Below are positions 24,262-32,366 of a stretch of 64,000 nucleotides of DNA, one piece after another (the stretch's first letter is position 1; each line of letters opens with the position of its first letter). Made by a program: the position numbers and the translations under genes. The DNA lies in assembly GCF_024495425.1 (NCBI RefSeq), contig NZ_JANHJR010000004.1, positions 124,001 to 188,000 of the forward strand. The letters run 5' to 3'. The notes below the pieces were generated by a model. That model worked only from the letters and a program-made list of their open reading frames with translations, was not told the origin of the DNA and searched no databases. Source of the stretch: Haloarchaeobius litoreus. GTDB taxonomy: Archaea; Halobacteriota; Halobacteria; Halobacteriales; Natrialbaceae.

Positions 24262-24384
24262 CTCGACCCGCCGCGATACCTACTCATAGATAAGAGTTCG
24301 CGGGACATCGCTGTACCTGTTTTGATTAGACGATGCAATACTCGGGGCTGCCTGGCCGCGATACTTGGTATCGCGATGCGACAT

Positions 24385-25788
24385 TCAGTGATGATCATGG
24401 TTCTGTGGACCTCCCGCCCCTGAAACCTGTGGGTGTTGCTGTGCGAATTCGGAGGGCCGCTTCTCGAACGATCGCCTGCACTGATTCGAACAGAAGTGGA
24501 ATATATCGCCGTCGTGGGTGAGACTCGGCCCGCTATCGTCGGTTCGCATCCCACAGACGGGGTCGCGGTACTGGCCGGGTGCACCGAGTCCGCGTCGGTA
24601 GACGTAGAGGAGGAAGCCAGAGAGCGCGAACGCGAGGATATTGAGGTAGAACGTGTAGTTCAGTTCGAAGTACGTCTGTTCGGACGCCGTCTGCCCGCCG
24701 GCGAGGTTCGGGACGATACCGAGAGCGCTGAACAGTTCCTCCATGAGGAAGCCCGTGAACGCCATCGTCACGAAGAAGATACCGAGGATGTACAGCATCA
24801 CCTTCCAGCCGTAGTACTTCCGGTAGACGTTCAGGACGGGGATGGTGATGAGATCGGCGTAGACGAACGCGATGACGCCGGCGAAGCTGATGCCGCCGCC
24901 CCAGAGTGCAACCGCAAAGGGAACGTTCCCCATGCTCCCGACGAAGCTGATGACGGCGATCGCGACACCCATGATGGCGTTCTCTGCACTCACCAGTAAC
25001 CCATCACCCTGGAGGAAGAGCGTGTTCCAAACCCACTGCGGGACGAAGACGATGACGAACCCCGAAACGAGAAACCCCGCGATGATGTCCGTCCAGATCA
25101 TCGACCACTCCTTGCGATACTGATTCCCGACTTTGTACCACCCGCCCCACGAGAGGAGTTCGTCGCGCCAACCGCCGCTACTTGCGGCTTCCTGCTGGTA
25201 CGTCTCCATGCAACCTTTCGAACAGAACTTCAGCGTCTCGCCCCCGTCAGTCACCAGCGAGTACTCGTCTTTGCCTTCCATCCCGCAGGTCGGGTCCTCG
25301 GTGATCCCCTGGTCCTGGTCGCGTTGATTCAGTTCCTCCCGTACTTGCTCGAACAGGTTCTCGGGGAGGGTCAGATGAACGAGGACCGCCATCACGGCGA
25401 TGAGGATGACGCCGCCGAGGAGTTCTGCAACCAGAAACTCCCACCCGAGGAGGATGAGTATCATCAGCCCGAGCTCGACGATGAGGTTCGTCGAGGCGAA
25501 CATGAACGCGAGGAAGTTCACCGTGTGCGCCCCCTTCTTGAACAACCCCTTCCCGATGGCGACCGCGCCGAAGCTACAACCACTACTGGCCGCGCCGAAG
25601 ACGGTTGCTTTCGTGAGGCCACTCAGATTCCCCTCTCCGAGTACGTTTGCCATCCGCTCTTTCGAGACGTAGACCTGAACGAGACTCGTGATGACGAGCC
25701 CCATGATGATCGCCCAGGCCGCCGTCCAGAGGAAACCGACGCCGATCCGCAACGACTCGAGGATTCCGTCGACGAGGGCGGCTTGCAT
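24385..25788 (-). CDS. YraQ/DUF318-type permease with two YHS domains
   Basis: A 467-aa polytopic protein. Two permease halves, each with about four helices (GAASSGCSFGAVAIGKGLF; ISFVGSMGNVPFAVALW), are separated by a cytoplasmic YHS domain (DPTCGM ... FCSKGCMETY, about 165-205). A second YHS (DPVCGM ... FHFCSNQCRRSF) follows the last helix, and the chain ends in HDHH. YHS/TRASH domains bind copper or other soft metals. The permease family is linked to export or uptake of metals and arsenicals in bacteria. A YHS domain within the loop joining the halves fits a metal-gated or metal-transporting permease. Confidence 0.88.
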   Translation of the reverse strand: MQAALVDGILESLRIGVGFLWTAAWAIIMGLVITSLVQVYVSKERMANVLGEGNLSGLTKATVFGAASSGCSFGAVAIGKGLFKKGAHTVNFLAFMFASTNLIVELGLMILILLGWEFLVAELLGGVILIAVMAVLVHLTLPENLFEQVREELNQRDQDQGITEDPTCGMEGKDEYSLVTDGGETLKFCSKGCMETYQQEAASSGGWRDELLSWGGWYKVGNQYRKEWSMIWTDIIAGFLVSGFVIVFVPQWVWNTLFLQGDGLLVSAENAIMGVAIAVISFVGSMGNVPFAVALWGGGISFAGVIAFVYADLITIPVLNVYRKYYGWKVMLYILGIFFVTMAFTGFLMEELFSALGIVPNLAGGQTASEQTYFELNYTFYLNILAFALSGFLLYVYRRGLGAPGQYRDPVCGMRTDDSGPSLTHDGDIFHFCSNQCRRSFEKRPSEFAQQHPQVSGAGGPQNHDHH

Positions 25789-25793
25789 ATCTA

Positions 25794-26108
25794 GACTATC
25801 GTAGCTATCTCTTTTGGTATTTGTTCTTAAGAAACCGAGGTAGTGGACGGAGTATACTTTGCATTCAATGGCAGTTCTTGCTATCAGCCGTGGTCACCGT
25901 TCGAGGACTGCGTTCTCGCGCGGTAGTGTTTGCGTGTCACTGGTTCCAGTCGGTGGTTGCTCCTTGGTCCTCCGACGGACCGGGCACACAGATAAGGGGG
26001 TTGTACCGCAGTTTCCCCCACGAGATTCTTGCTCCGTGTTACCAAGGGACAGCTCGCTTTCGAACTGTAAGAGAAACCCGAATGAAGGAATAGAGCGTAT
26101 CTCTACTC
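25794..26108. promoter_or_regulatory. divergent promoter region
   Basis: About 315 bp between the leftward YHS permease and the rightward small membrane gene. Next to the permease ATG the sequence tatctagactatcgtagctatc repeats tatc three times and is roughly symmetric, a possible regulator site. No clear gene is present; an open frame spanning the area is Ser/Arg-rich and featureless. Confidence 0.35.
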
Positions 26109-26408
26109 ATGAGCACTACTACCACAAACCAAGACGCGCACGAGATGGACTCCACGACCGACGTGGTGCATCTCGATTCGTTGGCGCTGGCGGGCGCAGC
26201 AGCAGTCGTCTCTGCCGTCGCGATGCTCCTGCTCGGTGTGTTCGGAGCGTTCGGCGTCTACGAGGGCGCAGTCGAAGCGATGGAGCAGTGGCACCTGTTC
26301 TTCGAACCGACCGTCGTCGGGACAGTGGCAGGCATGGTCGAGGCAGCGGTGATCGGCTTCGTCTTGATGTACGCCTTCGCGTGGCTGTACAACGCCTTCG
26401 CACGCTGA
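26109..26408 (+). CDS. small two-helix membrane protein
   Basis: A 99-aa protein with two long hydrophobic segments (about residues 25-48 and 68-95) separated by an amphipathic piece (YEGAVEAMEQWHLFFEPTVV). Proteins of this form occur next to SRPBCC genes in haloarchaeal metal or stress islands and are sometimes labelled holin-like; no function is established. The next gene starts 16 bp after its stop on the same strand. Confidence 0.7.
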   Translation: MSTTTTNQDAHEMDSTTDVVHLDSLALAGAAAVVSAVAMLLLGVFGAFGVYEGAVEAMEQWHLFFEPTVVGTVAGMVEAAVIGFVLMYAFAWLYNAFAR

Positions 26409-26424
26409 ATCGAGGAGTCGATCC

Positions 26425-26751
26425 ATGTACGTCACCGACAACGCCGAAATCGTCATCGGCGCACCGCCCGGGGAAATCTGGGAGTACGTGACCGACCCTG
26501 TCCACTGGACTGCATCGAACCCCGAGGAACACTACGGGCTCGAGTACGACACCCCCGATAATCGACCGCGTGAGGGCACGACGTTCCACCAGGCCGAAGA
26601 GGTCGCCGGAATGTACGCCGATCTGCACGGCCGATTCCAGTACATCGATCATCCGCACGTGGCGGTCTGGACGGGAACGGCGTACTATCCGCTCCTTCGA
26701 GGACTCGTCACCGTTCGAATTCCCGGCTCTGTTGAAACCCTCAGTAGCTGA
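26425..26751 (+). pseudogene. SRPBCC (START-like) protein, truncated by an IS end
   Basis: The frame begins as a normal SRPBCC protein (MYVTDNAEIVIGAPPGEIWE; FQYIDHPHVAVWTGTAYYPL). It runs about 100 residues and then enters transposon-end sequence at about 26725, adding GSVETLSS before a stop. Intact relatives are about 150 residues, so the last strand and long C-terminal helix that close the hydrophobic pocket are missing. Probably non-functional, though still translated in principle with the gene before it. Confidence 0.7.
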
Positions 26752-26903
26752 TAGGAGCGGCGTGCTGAATGGAGGGCTCGTATCTCACAAGAGATGGTCT
26801 TCCGCTTGCTACTGAAATCGCTCAGTACAGCGGATGAGTTTCCCAGAGGAGTCCGTTCGATTCGGCATGGACGAGCGAAACAGGCGAAAGGTACGTTGCA
26901 TGT
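26725..26903. mobile_element. IS-end remnant inside the SRPBCC gene
   Basis: Starting at ggctctgttgaaaccctc (26725) the sequence no longer fits the interrupted gene. The core ctctgttgaa at 26727-26736 matches 9 of 10 bases of ctctgctgaa at 28029-28038, at the edge of the IS5-family remnant, so both look like the same kind of terminal repeat. A short open frame follows from 26792, but no transposase motif survives. Confidence 0.45.
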
Positions 26904-27629
26904 CTAGTTGGTTGTGTCCGCTTTCCGTTCGCCACGGGCTCCGAGCCAGAGTGTCACCGTCCCAGTTATCACAACCATGCCTGCATTGAGGACGAGTAAG
27001 AGCAGGCCGCCACTGGCCTTGACAGGCGCTCGTGACAGCAATGTTATTCCCCCAGCAGCTGCGGCCGGAACGAGTGCGAGGGCAGCGACGACGCCGACGA
27101 GCGTGTCTTGCCGTTCTTTGTCGGTCGTTACCCCCGCCGCGATACCCGCAGCGGCAGCAGCAACGACGCTGTACCAGCCGGCCGTAATGCGCTCCTCGAG
27201 GAGTGGTTTATCGATGAGATTCTCTGCAGGTGGGAGGACACCTGTTATGTTCAGTGTCACCGTCGTCACGATAGCCCCCGCAGTCGCAGCCAACAGACCG
27301 ACGAACGCGACCAAAGTCCCGAATCCGGCTCGATTCAACCGGTTGGCAGCAATGCCAGCAGAAACGAGTTCCAACGGCGTCAATACCGGGGCAATGACCA
27401 TCGCGCCGATGAGGATTGGAATCGAGTTGGTTAGGAGAGCCACGCCAGCAAGCACACCGGACATCGACATCAAAACAAGATACGACGTATCAAGGGCGAC
27501 CTGTTCGTACTTGTTCTCGCACATTTCGGTAAGTGAGACTCTAAGAGACATCGCGAAGAAATACGGGCGTGCCGGTTGAAACAATTCCGACGATGCGAGA
27601 GTGTCTACTGATGGAACTCCGTCCGTCAT
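26904..27629 (-). CDS. DUF389 family membrane protein
   Basis: A 241-aa protein with about six helices and the DUF389 signature (TSYLVLMSMSGVLAGVALLT; NSIPILIGAMVIAPVLTPL). Usual family members have 300-450 residues with a longer soluble N-terminal domain; this one has only about 45 residues before the membrane part. Function is unknown, possibly small-molecule transport. It abuts the IS-end remnant, so its downstream end could mark a deletion edge, although the last residues still look like a natural hydrophilic tail. Confidence 0.85.
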   Translation of the reverse strand: MTDGVPSVDTLASSELFQPARPYFFAMSLRVSLTEMCENKYEQVALDTSYLVLMSMSGVLAGVALLTNSIPILIGAMVIAPVLTPLELVSAGIAANRLNRAGFGTLVAFVGLLAATAGAIVTTVTLNITGVLPPAENLIDKPLLEERITAGWYSVVAAAAAGIAAGVTTDKERQDTLVGVVAALALVPAAAAGGITLLSRAPVKASGGLLLLVLNAGMVVITGTVTLWLGARGERKADTTN

Positions 27630-27780
27630 AGTACACTCTTAGGCGCCCCATCTACCCTCTGTATCGGTCACGCTGCTTTTGACAGGAATCGGTAGTCGAG
27701 AACGCTTGTGCAAGATGGAGGGCGCGAATCTTGTAATCCAGATCGTGCTGAAACCATCAGTAACGATACCCGCTTCGGTT

Positions 27781-27951
27781 TCAGTCTCCCTTCAGTTCAG
27801 ACATACACTCGGCGCAAACTTTCATACCACCCTCCCCGGCAAAGTCTTCTTCGCCGTGATCGATCGAGTCGATTAGTTCTTTCGAGATAACATCTGGCGA
27901 GATGCTTTGGAGATCGTCCACATCACGACCGCATCGGGCACATTCGGCCAT
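27781..27951 (-). CDS. 56-aa zinc-ribbon protein
   Basis: The ATG at 27949-27951 gives MAECARCGRDVDDLQSISPD, ending with KVCAECMSELKGD. The CxxC ... CxxC pair spaced by about 42 residues is a zinc-ribbon pattern. An AT-rich box (tataataata on the reverse strand) lies about 27 bp upstream, supporting a leaderless start here rather than an ATG at 27972. Function unknown; it is isolated between DUF389 and the IS remnant. Confidence 0.7.
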   Translation of the reverse strand: MAECARCGRDVDDLQSISPDVISKELIDSIDHGEEDFAGEGGMKVCAECMSELKGD

Positions 27952-28026
27952 GTAATGGAGTAACAGGGTCACGGGTTATTATTATAGGCCAGGAATCATA
28001 CCGTCAACGCTGTAGCCTATCGTTAC

Positions 28027-28640
28027 CTCTCTGCTGAATCCACCCTCTGTATTCAACAGCCTGTGCCTCTCAAATCATGGACGATCTCACTCATCGTGTA
28101 AAATAGCGAGGCTTCGTTCCAAGTTGTAAACGACGCACCTGATGACGAGTTCGCGGGACTGCTTCCACCAACGGCGTGACCGGATGAACGCACCGAATTT
28201 CTGTTTGATCGCCGCGTTCACCGACTCATTCATGTTCCGCTGATGGTAGAGGCGCTATCCAGCCGTGCGTTCCACGCCTTGTGGAGGGAGGTAAATTCCC
28301 GATACTTGCTGAGTGGTCGAATATTGTGGTCACGGGCGTGCCACCGGAGCTTCTGGTCGTCGTATCCCTTGTCACCGGTCAAGACCGCGATGAACGCTGC
28401 GTTCCGTCTAACTGGTTGTGGTGCGATCTGCGTGTCGTGTTTTCGTGTCGTCGTCACGGGAATGTCGAGAACGGCGTTGGTCGACGTATCGAGTCGAGAT
28501 CAAGCGCGTCACATATGGTTTGAGACGCGAAGGTTCTCGTCAGTACTGAAACCGGAGCCGAACGACTCCGAGACACTCGTCCCACTCCGTCTCCGTTCGT
28601 CTCAGTCGCTGCGCGCAGCCACAATCTGAAAAATATGTGA
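28027..28640 (-). mobile_element. degenerate IS5-family element (haloarchaeal ISH type)
   Basis: Reverse-strand pieces of one transposase in several frames: GDKGYDDQKLRWHARDHNIR and REFTSLHKAWNARLD (28457-28263), then after a break MNESVNAAIKQKFGAFIRSR and ELVIRCVVYNLERSLAILHD with a stop near 28092. DKGYD is the second catalytic Asp region of IS5 DDE transposases, and the last piece is the usual C-terminal helix. In-frame stops and frameshifts make it dead. The edge at 28027-28048 resembles the IS end at 26725. Confidence 0.75.
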
Positions 28641-28701
28641 GCTTATTTCACAGGTTACAACAGAGCGAAGGGAAAGCCCACGCCCTCACTCGGCGGAGTC
28701 G

Positions 28702-29808
28702 TCACAGCGGTTTCCAGTCACGCGACGAGTCGTTCAGTCGCTCGTGGCCGTTCTCGGTGACCGCGACGAGGTCCTCGATGCGGACGCCGAACTCGCCCTC
28801 GACGTAGACGCCAGGTTCGACCGAGAACACCATCCCCGGTTCGAGTGCAGTCTCGTTGCCCTCGACGATGTACGGCGGTTCGTGGACCTCAAGGCCGACG
28901 CCGTGGCCGGTCCGGTGGACGAACTGCTCGCCGTAGCCGGCCTCCTCGATGACCTCCCGGGCGGCCGCGTCGATCGCCTCGGCGGCCACGCCGGGTTCGA
29001 CCGCGTCGACGGCCGCGTCGTGCGCCTCCCGAACCACGTCGTGAACCTCATCGAACCCCGCGGGTGGGTCGCCGGCGAAGACGACGGTCCGTGTCTGGTC
29101 GCTCGGGTAGCCGTCGACACGGGTACCGAAGTCGAGCACCACGGGGTCGCCCGGACGGATCTCCCGTTGGCCGTGGCGGTGGTGTGGCTGCGCACCGTTG
29201 GGGCCGCTGCCGACGATGACCTCGAAGGAAACGCCGGTCCCACCGAACTCGGCGAGCTGCGCCTCTATCTCCTGGGCGAGCTCAGCTTCGGTGAAGCCAA
29301 CGACCTCGCTGCCGAGCCGGCGGACGGCCATCACTGCGCGGTCGGCTACCTCGCCAGCGGCCCGGAGCGCGTCGAGTTCGCCCTCGTCCTTCCGGATACG
29401 CAGCGGCGCGAGCACGTCGCTCGCGAGGCCGAACGAGGCGTCGGGCAGGACCGAGCGGAGGTCCTGGCTGAAGCGGGCCCACATGCGGTCGTCGACGAGG
29501 AGGCGGCCGCCGTGGAGGCCGCACTCGCTGGCGACCTCCTCGACCAGTTCGAGCGGGTCGCCGCCGTCGTCCCAGACCCGCACGTCGTCGACGACAGATT
29601 CGCCGAGAATCTGGGACTCGTACATCGCCGGCGCGACGAAGACGGGCGGCTCGTCGGGGGTGACGAACAGGAGCAGGTGGCGCTCCATCGGCTCGTCGGT
29701 GAACCCCGAGAGGTAGCCCATGTCGACGCTCGGGAACAGCACGGCGGCGTCGGCTCCCTCGCTCGCGAGTCGTTTCTGGCAGGCGGCGATTCGCTCGCGG
29801 TGGCTCAC
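28702..29808 (-). CDS. M24B family Xaa-Pro-type metallopeptidase
   Basis: A 368-aa protein from a GTG at 29806-29808. An N-terminal creatinase-like domain (about 1-135) precedes a pita-bread domain with all five metal ligands: the two Asp in VLDFGTRVDGYPSDQTRTV, His in HRTGHGVG, Glu in FSVEPGVY and Glu in GVRIEDLV. These enzymes cleave Xaa-Pro bonds or act on small amidines such as creatine. Its start overlaps the racemase stop by 4 bp, placing it at the end of the hydantoinase operon, where it could hydrolyse the opened-ring product or a short peptide (inference). Confidence 0.9.
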   Translation of the reverse strand: MSHRERIAACQKRLASEGADAAVLFPSVDMGYLSGFTDEPMERHLLLFVTPDEPPVFVAPAMYESQILGESVVDDVRVWDDGGDPLELVEEVASECGLHGGRLLVDDRMWARFSQDLRSVLPDASFGLASDVLAPLRIRKDEGELDALRAAGEVADRAVMAVRRLGSEVVGFTEAELAQEIEAQLAEFGGTGVSFEVIVGSGPNGAQPHHRHGQREIRPGDPVVLDFGTRVDGYPSDQTRTVVFAGDPPAGFDEVHDVVREAHDAAVDAVEPGVAAEAIDAAAREVIEEAGYGEQFVHRTGHGVGLEVHEPPYIVEGNETALEPGMVFSVEPGVYVEGEFGVRIEDLVAVTENGHERLNDSSRDWKPL

Positions 29809-30587
29809 GGCTCGGACTCCTCCGTCCAGACGTCGGCGTTCTCGTAGTCGTCCGCGATGCCCCAGCGCGCGATCTCGTCGACGGGCGGCGACTCGTAGCC
29901 GCCGACCTTGCTGTGGCTCCAGCCGAGGTCTGCGAGGTCGGCGAGCAGTTCGGCGAACTTGAACGGTGCGGTCACCGCGTCGAGGACGGGGACGCCGAGG
30001 TCGTCCTGCAGCTCCTCGTAGAAGCCGTACTCGGCGGTGCAGCCGAGGATGACGACCTCCGCGTTGTCCTCCTCGACGGCGGCCGTCGCGGCCTCGCGGA
30101 GCCGGCGCTCCGTCCGGTCGGGGTCGTCCTGGAAGTCGAGCACGCCGAGGTCGACCGGCCGGAACGAGGCGAGGTGGTCGCCGAAGCCGTACGCCCGGAC
30201 GCGGTCGCGCATCTGTGGCACCCACTTCTGTCGGCCGACGACGACGGAGAATGAGTCCCCGAGCGTCGTCGCCAGATGGGTGGTCGCCTCGGCGGGGGCG
30301 ACGACCGGCATCGAGTCGCTCACCTCGCGGGCCTCCTCCAGCGCGAGGTCGTAGAAGCAGCCGATGACGGTCGCGTCGTACCCCTCGTTCTCGGCGCGCT
30401 TGACCCGGTGGAGCACGTCGGGCGTGACGAGCGACTCGTAGTAGTGGTACTCGACGTGGTGCGGGCCGCGGTCGAGCGCGGTCACGTCGACCGTGGTGTC
30501 GGGCCGGGCCGCCTCGGCGAGGATGTCGCCGATGTCGCCCGAGAAGTCGGCGTGGCCGACCGGGTCGATCCAGAGGATCTCCGTCAT
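29805..30587 (-). CDS. Asp/Glu/hydantoin racemase family protein
   Basis: A 260-aa protein (MTEILWIDPVGHADFSGDIG). The two catalytic cysteines of the racemase fold are present in TVIGCFYDLAL and VVILGCTAEYGFYE. Hydantoin racemases interconvert D and L forms of 5-substituted hydantoins; relatives act on Asp, Glu or maleate. It lies 1 bp downstream of hyuB and overlaps the M24 gene, so all four are one operon. This membership makes hydantoin or a related cyclic compound the most economical substrate, but that is inference. Confidence 0.87.
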   Translation of the reverse strand: MTEILWIDPVGHADFSGDIGDILAEAARPDTTVDVTALDRGPHHVEYHYYESLVTPDVLHRVKRAENEGYDATVIGCFYDLALEEAREVSDSMPVVAPAEATTHLATTLGDSFSVVVGRQKWVPQMRDRVRAYGFGDHLASFRPVDLGVLDFQDDPDRTERRLREAATAAVEEDNAEVVILGCTAEYGFYEELQDDLGVPVLDAVTAPFKFAELLADLADLGWSHSKVGGYESPPVDEIARWGIADDYENADVWTEESEP

Positions 30588-32366
30588 CTACCGGCCCCGC
30601 AGGTCCGCAGTCTCATCGTGGTCGATCTCGCCCTCGGCGGTGATGGCGACGCCGTACTGCTCGCGGGCGGCCTCGCGGGAGACGTACCCGTCGGTGACGT
30701 CCTCGCGTACGGCCTCGGGGTCGCGGTCGAACGGCTCGCCGTAGCCGCCGCCGCCGGCGGTCCGGTTCGAGATGACCTCGTCCGGCACGAAGTTGCCGCG
30801 GAACATCCCGACGTGCTTGACGCTGTCGTCGTCGTAGAGGTCGTCGTTGTCGACGAGCACCTCGACGCGCTCGTCGAAGTCCTCGCGGTCGGAGTCGAGC
30901 ACGACGACGTTCTTCTCGCCCGGACTGCCGCCGTCGAGTCCCCAGTTCTCGGTGCGGGTCTTCTGGATGATGGAGAGCGCGCCGACGGGTTCGAGCACGC
31001 GGAAGTCACGGCGGATGCCGAGCCCACCGCGGTGCTTCCCGGGGCCCCCCGAGTCCTCCCGCAGCGAGAGCTGGTCGAACCGGATGGGGGCCTTGTTCTC
31101 GAACACCTCGATGGGGATGTTGCGGACCATCGTCTCGCTGATGTGCATCAGCGCGTTCTCGCCGTCGTGGCCGACGCCGGCACCCCAGCCGACGCCCTCG
31201 TTGTTCGCCTCGACGAACGGCCGACCCGTCTCGGGGTTCTGCCCGTACAGCATGATGTCGGCGAGGTCGCCGCCCGTGCTCGCCGGAACGCGGTCGGGCA
31301 TCCCCTTCGCGAGCGCCTGGTACACCACGTCGATGCCGACGATACCCGTCCAGACGGTGAACGTGGGCGCGGGGTAGCTCGCGTTGAAGATGTTGTCCTC
31401 GGGGACGTGCATCGACAGCGGCTCGTACTGGCCGCCGTTGGAGTCCTCCTCCGGCGTCGTCAGCGTCTTGAAGCAGAGCTTGCAGATGGTCTCGGACATT
31501 CCCGGCGGGATGTTCAGCGGCTCGTCCACCTCGGGCGAGGAGCCCGCGAAGTCGACGCTGAACTCCTCGCCGTCGATGGTGACCTCGGCCTTCAGCTTGA
31601 TGAGGTCGCCCGGCTCGCGGTTGACGCCGTCGGCGTAACCGGTCGCCGACCACGTGCCGTCGGGCAGCTCCGCGACGGCCTCGCGGGCGGTGCGCTCGCC
31701 GTGGTCGAGGATGCGCTCGATGCTGGTCTCGACGGTGTCCGCGCCGTACTTCTCGTAGAGCTCCTGCAGGCGCTTCTCGCCGGTGCGGACCGCGGCGACC
31801 TGCGCGTTGAGGTCGCCGACGACCTTCTCGGGCATCCGGGAGTTGAACCGGATGATGTCCATAATCTCCGGGTCCGGCTCGCCGTTCTTGTACACCTTCG
31901 TCCCGGGGAACAGCACGCCCTCCTGGTGGACGTCGGTGGAGTCGAGCACGTAGCCCGAGTCCTTCGCCCCGAGGTCGAGCCAGTGGGCGCGACACGTCGT
32001 GTAGCCGATGAGCTCCTCGTCGTAGAACACCGGCGCGAACAGGAGCACGTCGAGCGTGTGCGTCCCGCTCCAGTACGGGTAGTTCATGATGAACACGTCG
32101 CCGGGCTCCATGTTCTCCTCGCCGACGTGGTCGACGGCCTTCTTGATGCCGTAGTCGTTCGCGCCGAGGAACAGCGCGAGCCCGGGCGAGTCGGCGACGA
32201 GGTTGAGGTCGCGGTCGAACACCGAGATTCCGAAGTCGAGAATCTCGTAGATGATGGTGTTGTAGGCGGTCCTGATCAGCGTGCGCTGCATCTCGGTGGC
32301 GGCCGACGTGAGGTAGTTGCGGACGACCTCGACGGTGGCCGCGTCGACGTCCTGTTGGGTGCTCAT
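30588..32366 (-). CDS. hyuB: hydantoinase B/oxoprolinase subunit (first copy)
   Basis: A 592-aa protein of the HyuB family (PF02538) with AYNTIIYEILDFGISVFDRD, DVFIMNYPYWSGTHTLDV, GGLGIRRDFRVLEP and a Gly-rich C-terminal AGGGGYGEP. HyuA and HyuB together perform ATP-dependent opening of 5-oxoproline, N-methylhydantoin or similar cyclic amides, or carboxylation of ketones in related enzymes. The family name does not fix the substrate. It overlaps hyuA by 4 bp. The antisense strand carries a long open frame that is a GC-driven shadow. Confidence 0.92.
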   Translation of the reverse strand: MSTQQDVDAATVEVVRNYLTSAATEMQRTLIRTAYNTIIYEILDFGISVFDRDLNLVADSPGLALFLGANDYGIKKAVDHVGEENMEPGDVFIMNYPYWSGTHTLDVLLFAPVFYDEELIGYTTCRAHWLDLGAKDSGYVLDSTDVHQEGVLFPGTKVYKNGEPDPEIMDIIRFNSRMPEKVVGDLNAQVAAVRTGEKRLQELYEKYGADTVETSIERILDHGERTAREAVAELPDGTWSATGYADGVNREPGDLIKLKAEVTIDGEEFSVDFAGSSPEVDEPLNIPPGMSETICKLCFKTLTTPEEDSNGGQYEPLSMHVPEDNIFNASYPAPTFTVWTGIVGIDVVYQALAKGMPDRVPASTGGDLADIMLYGQNPETGRPFVEANNEGVGWGAGVGHDGENALMHISETMVRNIPIEVFENKAPIRFDQLSLREDSGGPGKHRGGLGIRRDFRVLEPVGALSIIQKTRTENWGLDGGSPGEKNVVVLDSDREDFDERVEVLVDNDDLYDDDSVKHVGMFRGNFVPDEVISNRTAGGGGYGEPFDRDPEAVREDVTDGYVSREAAREQYGVAITAEGEIDHDETADLRGR

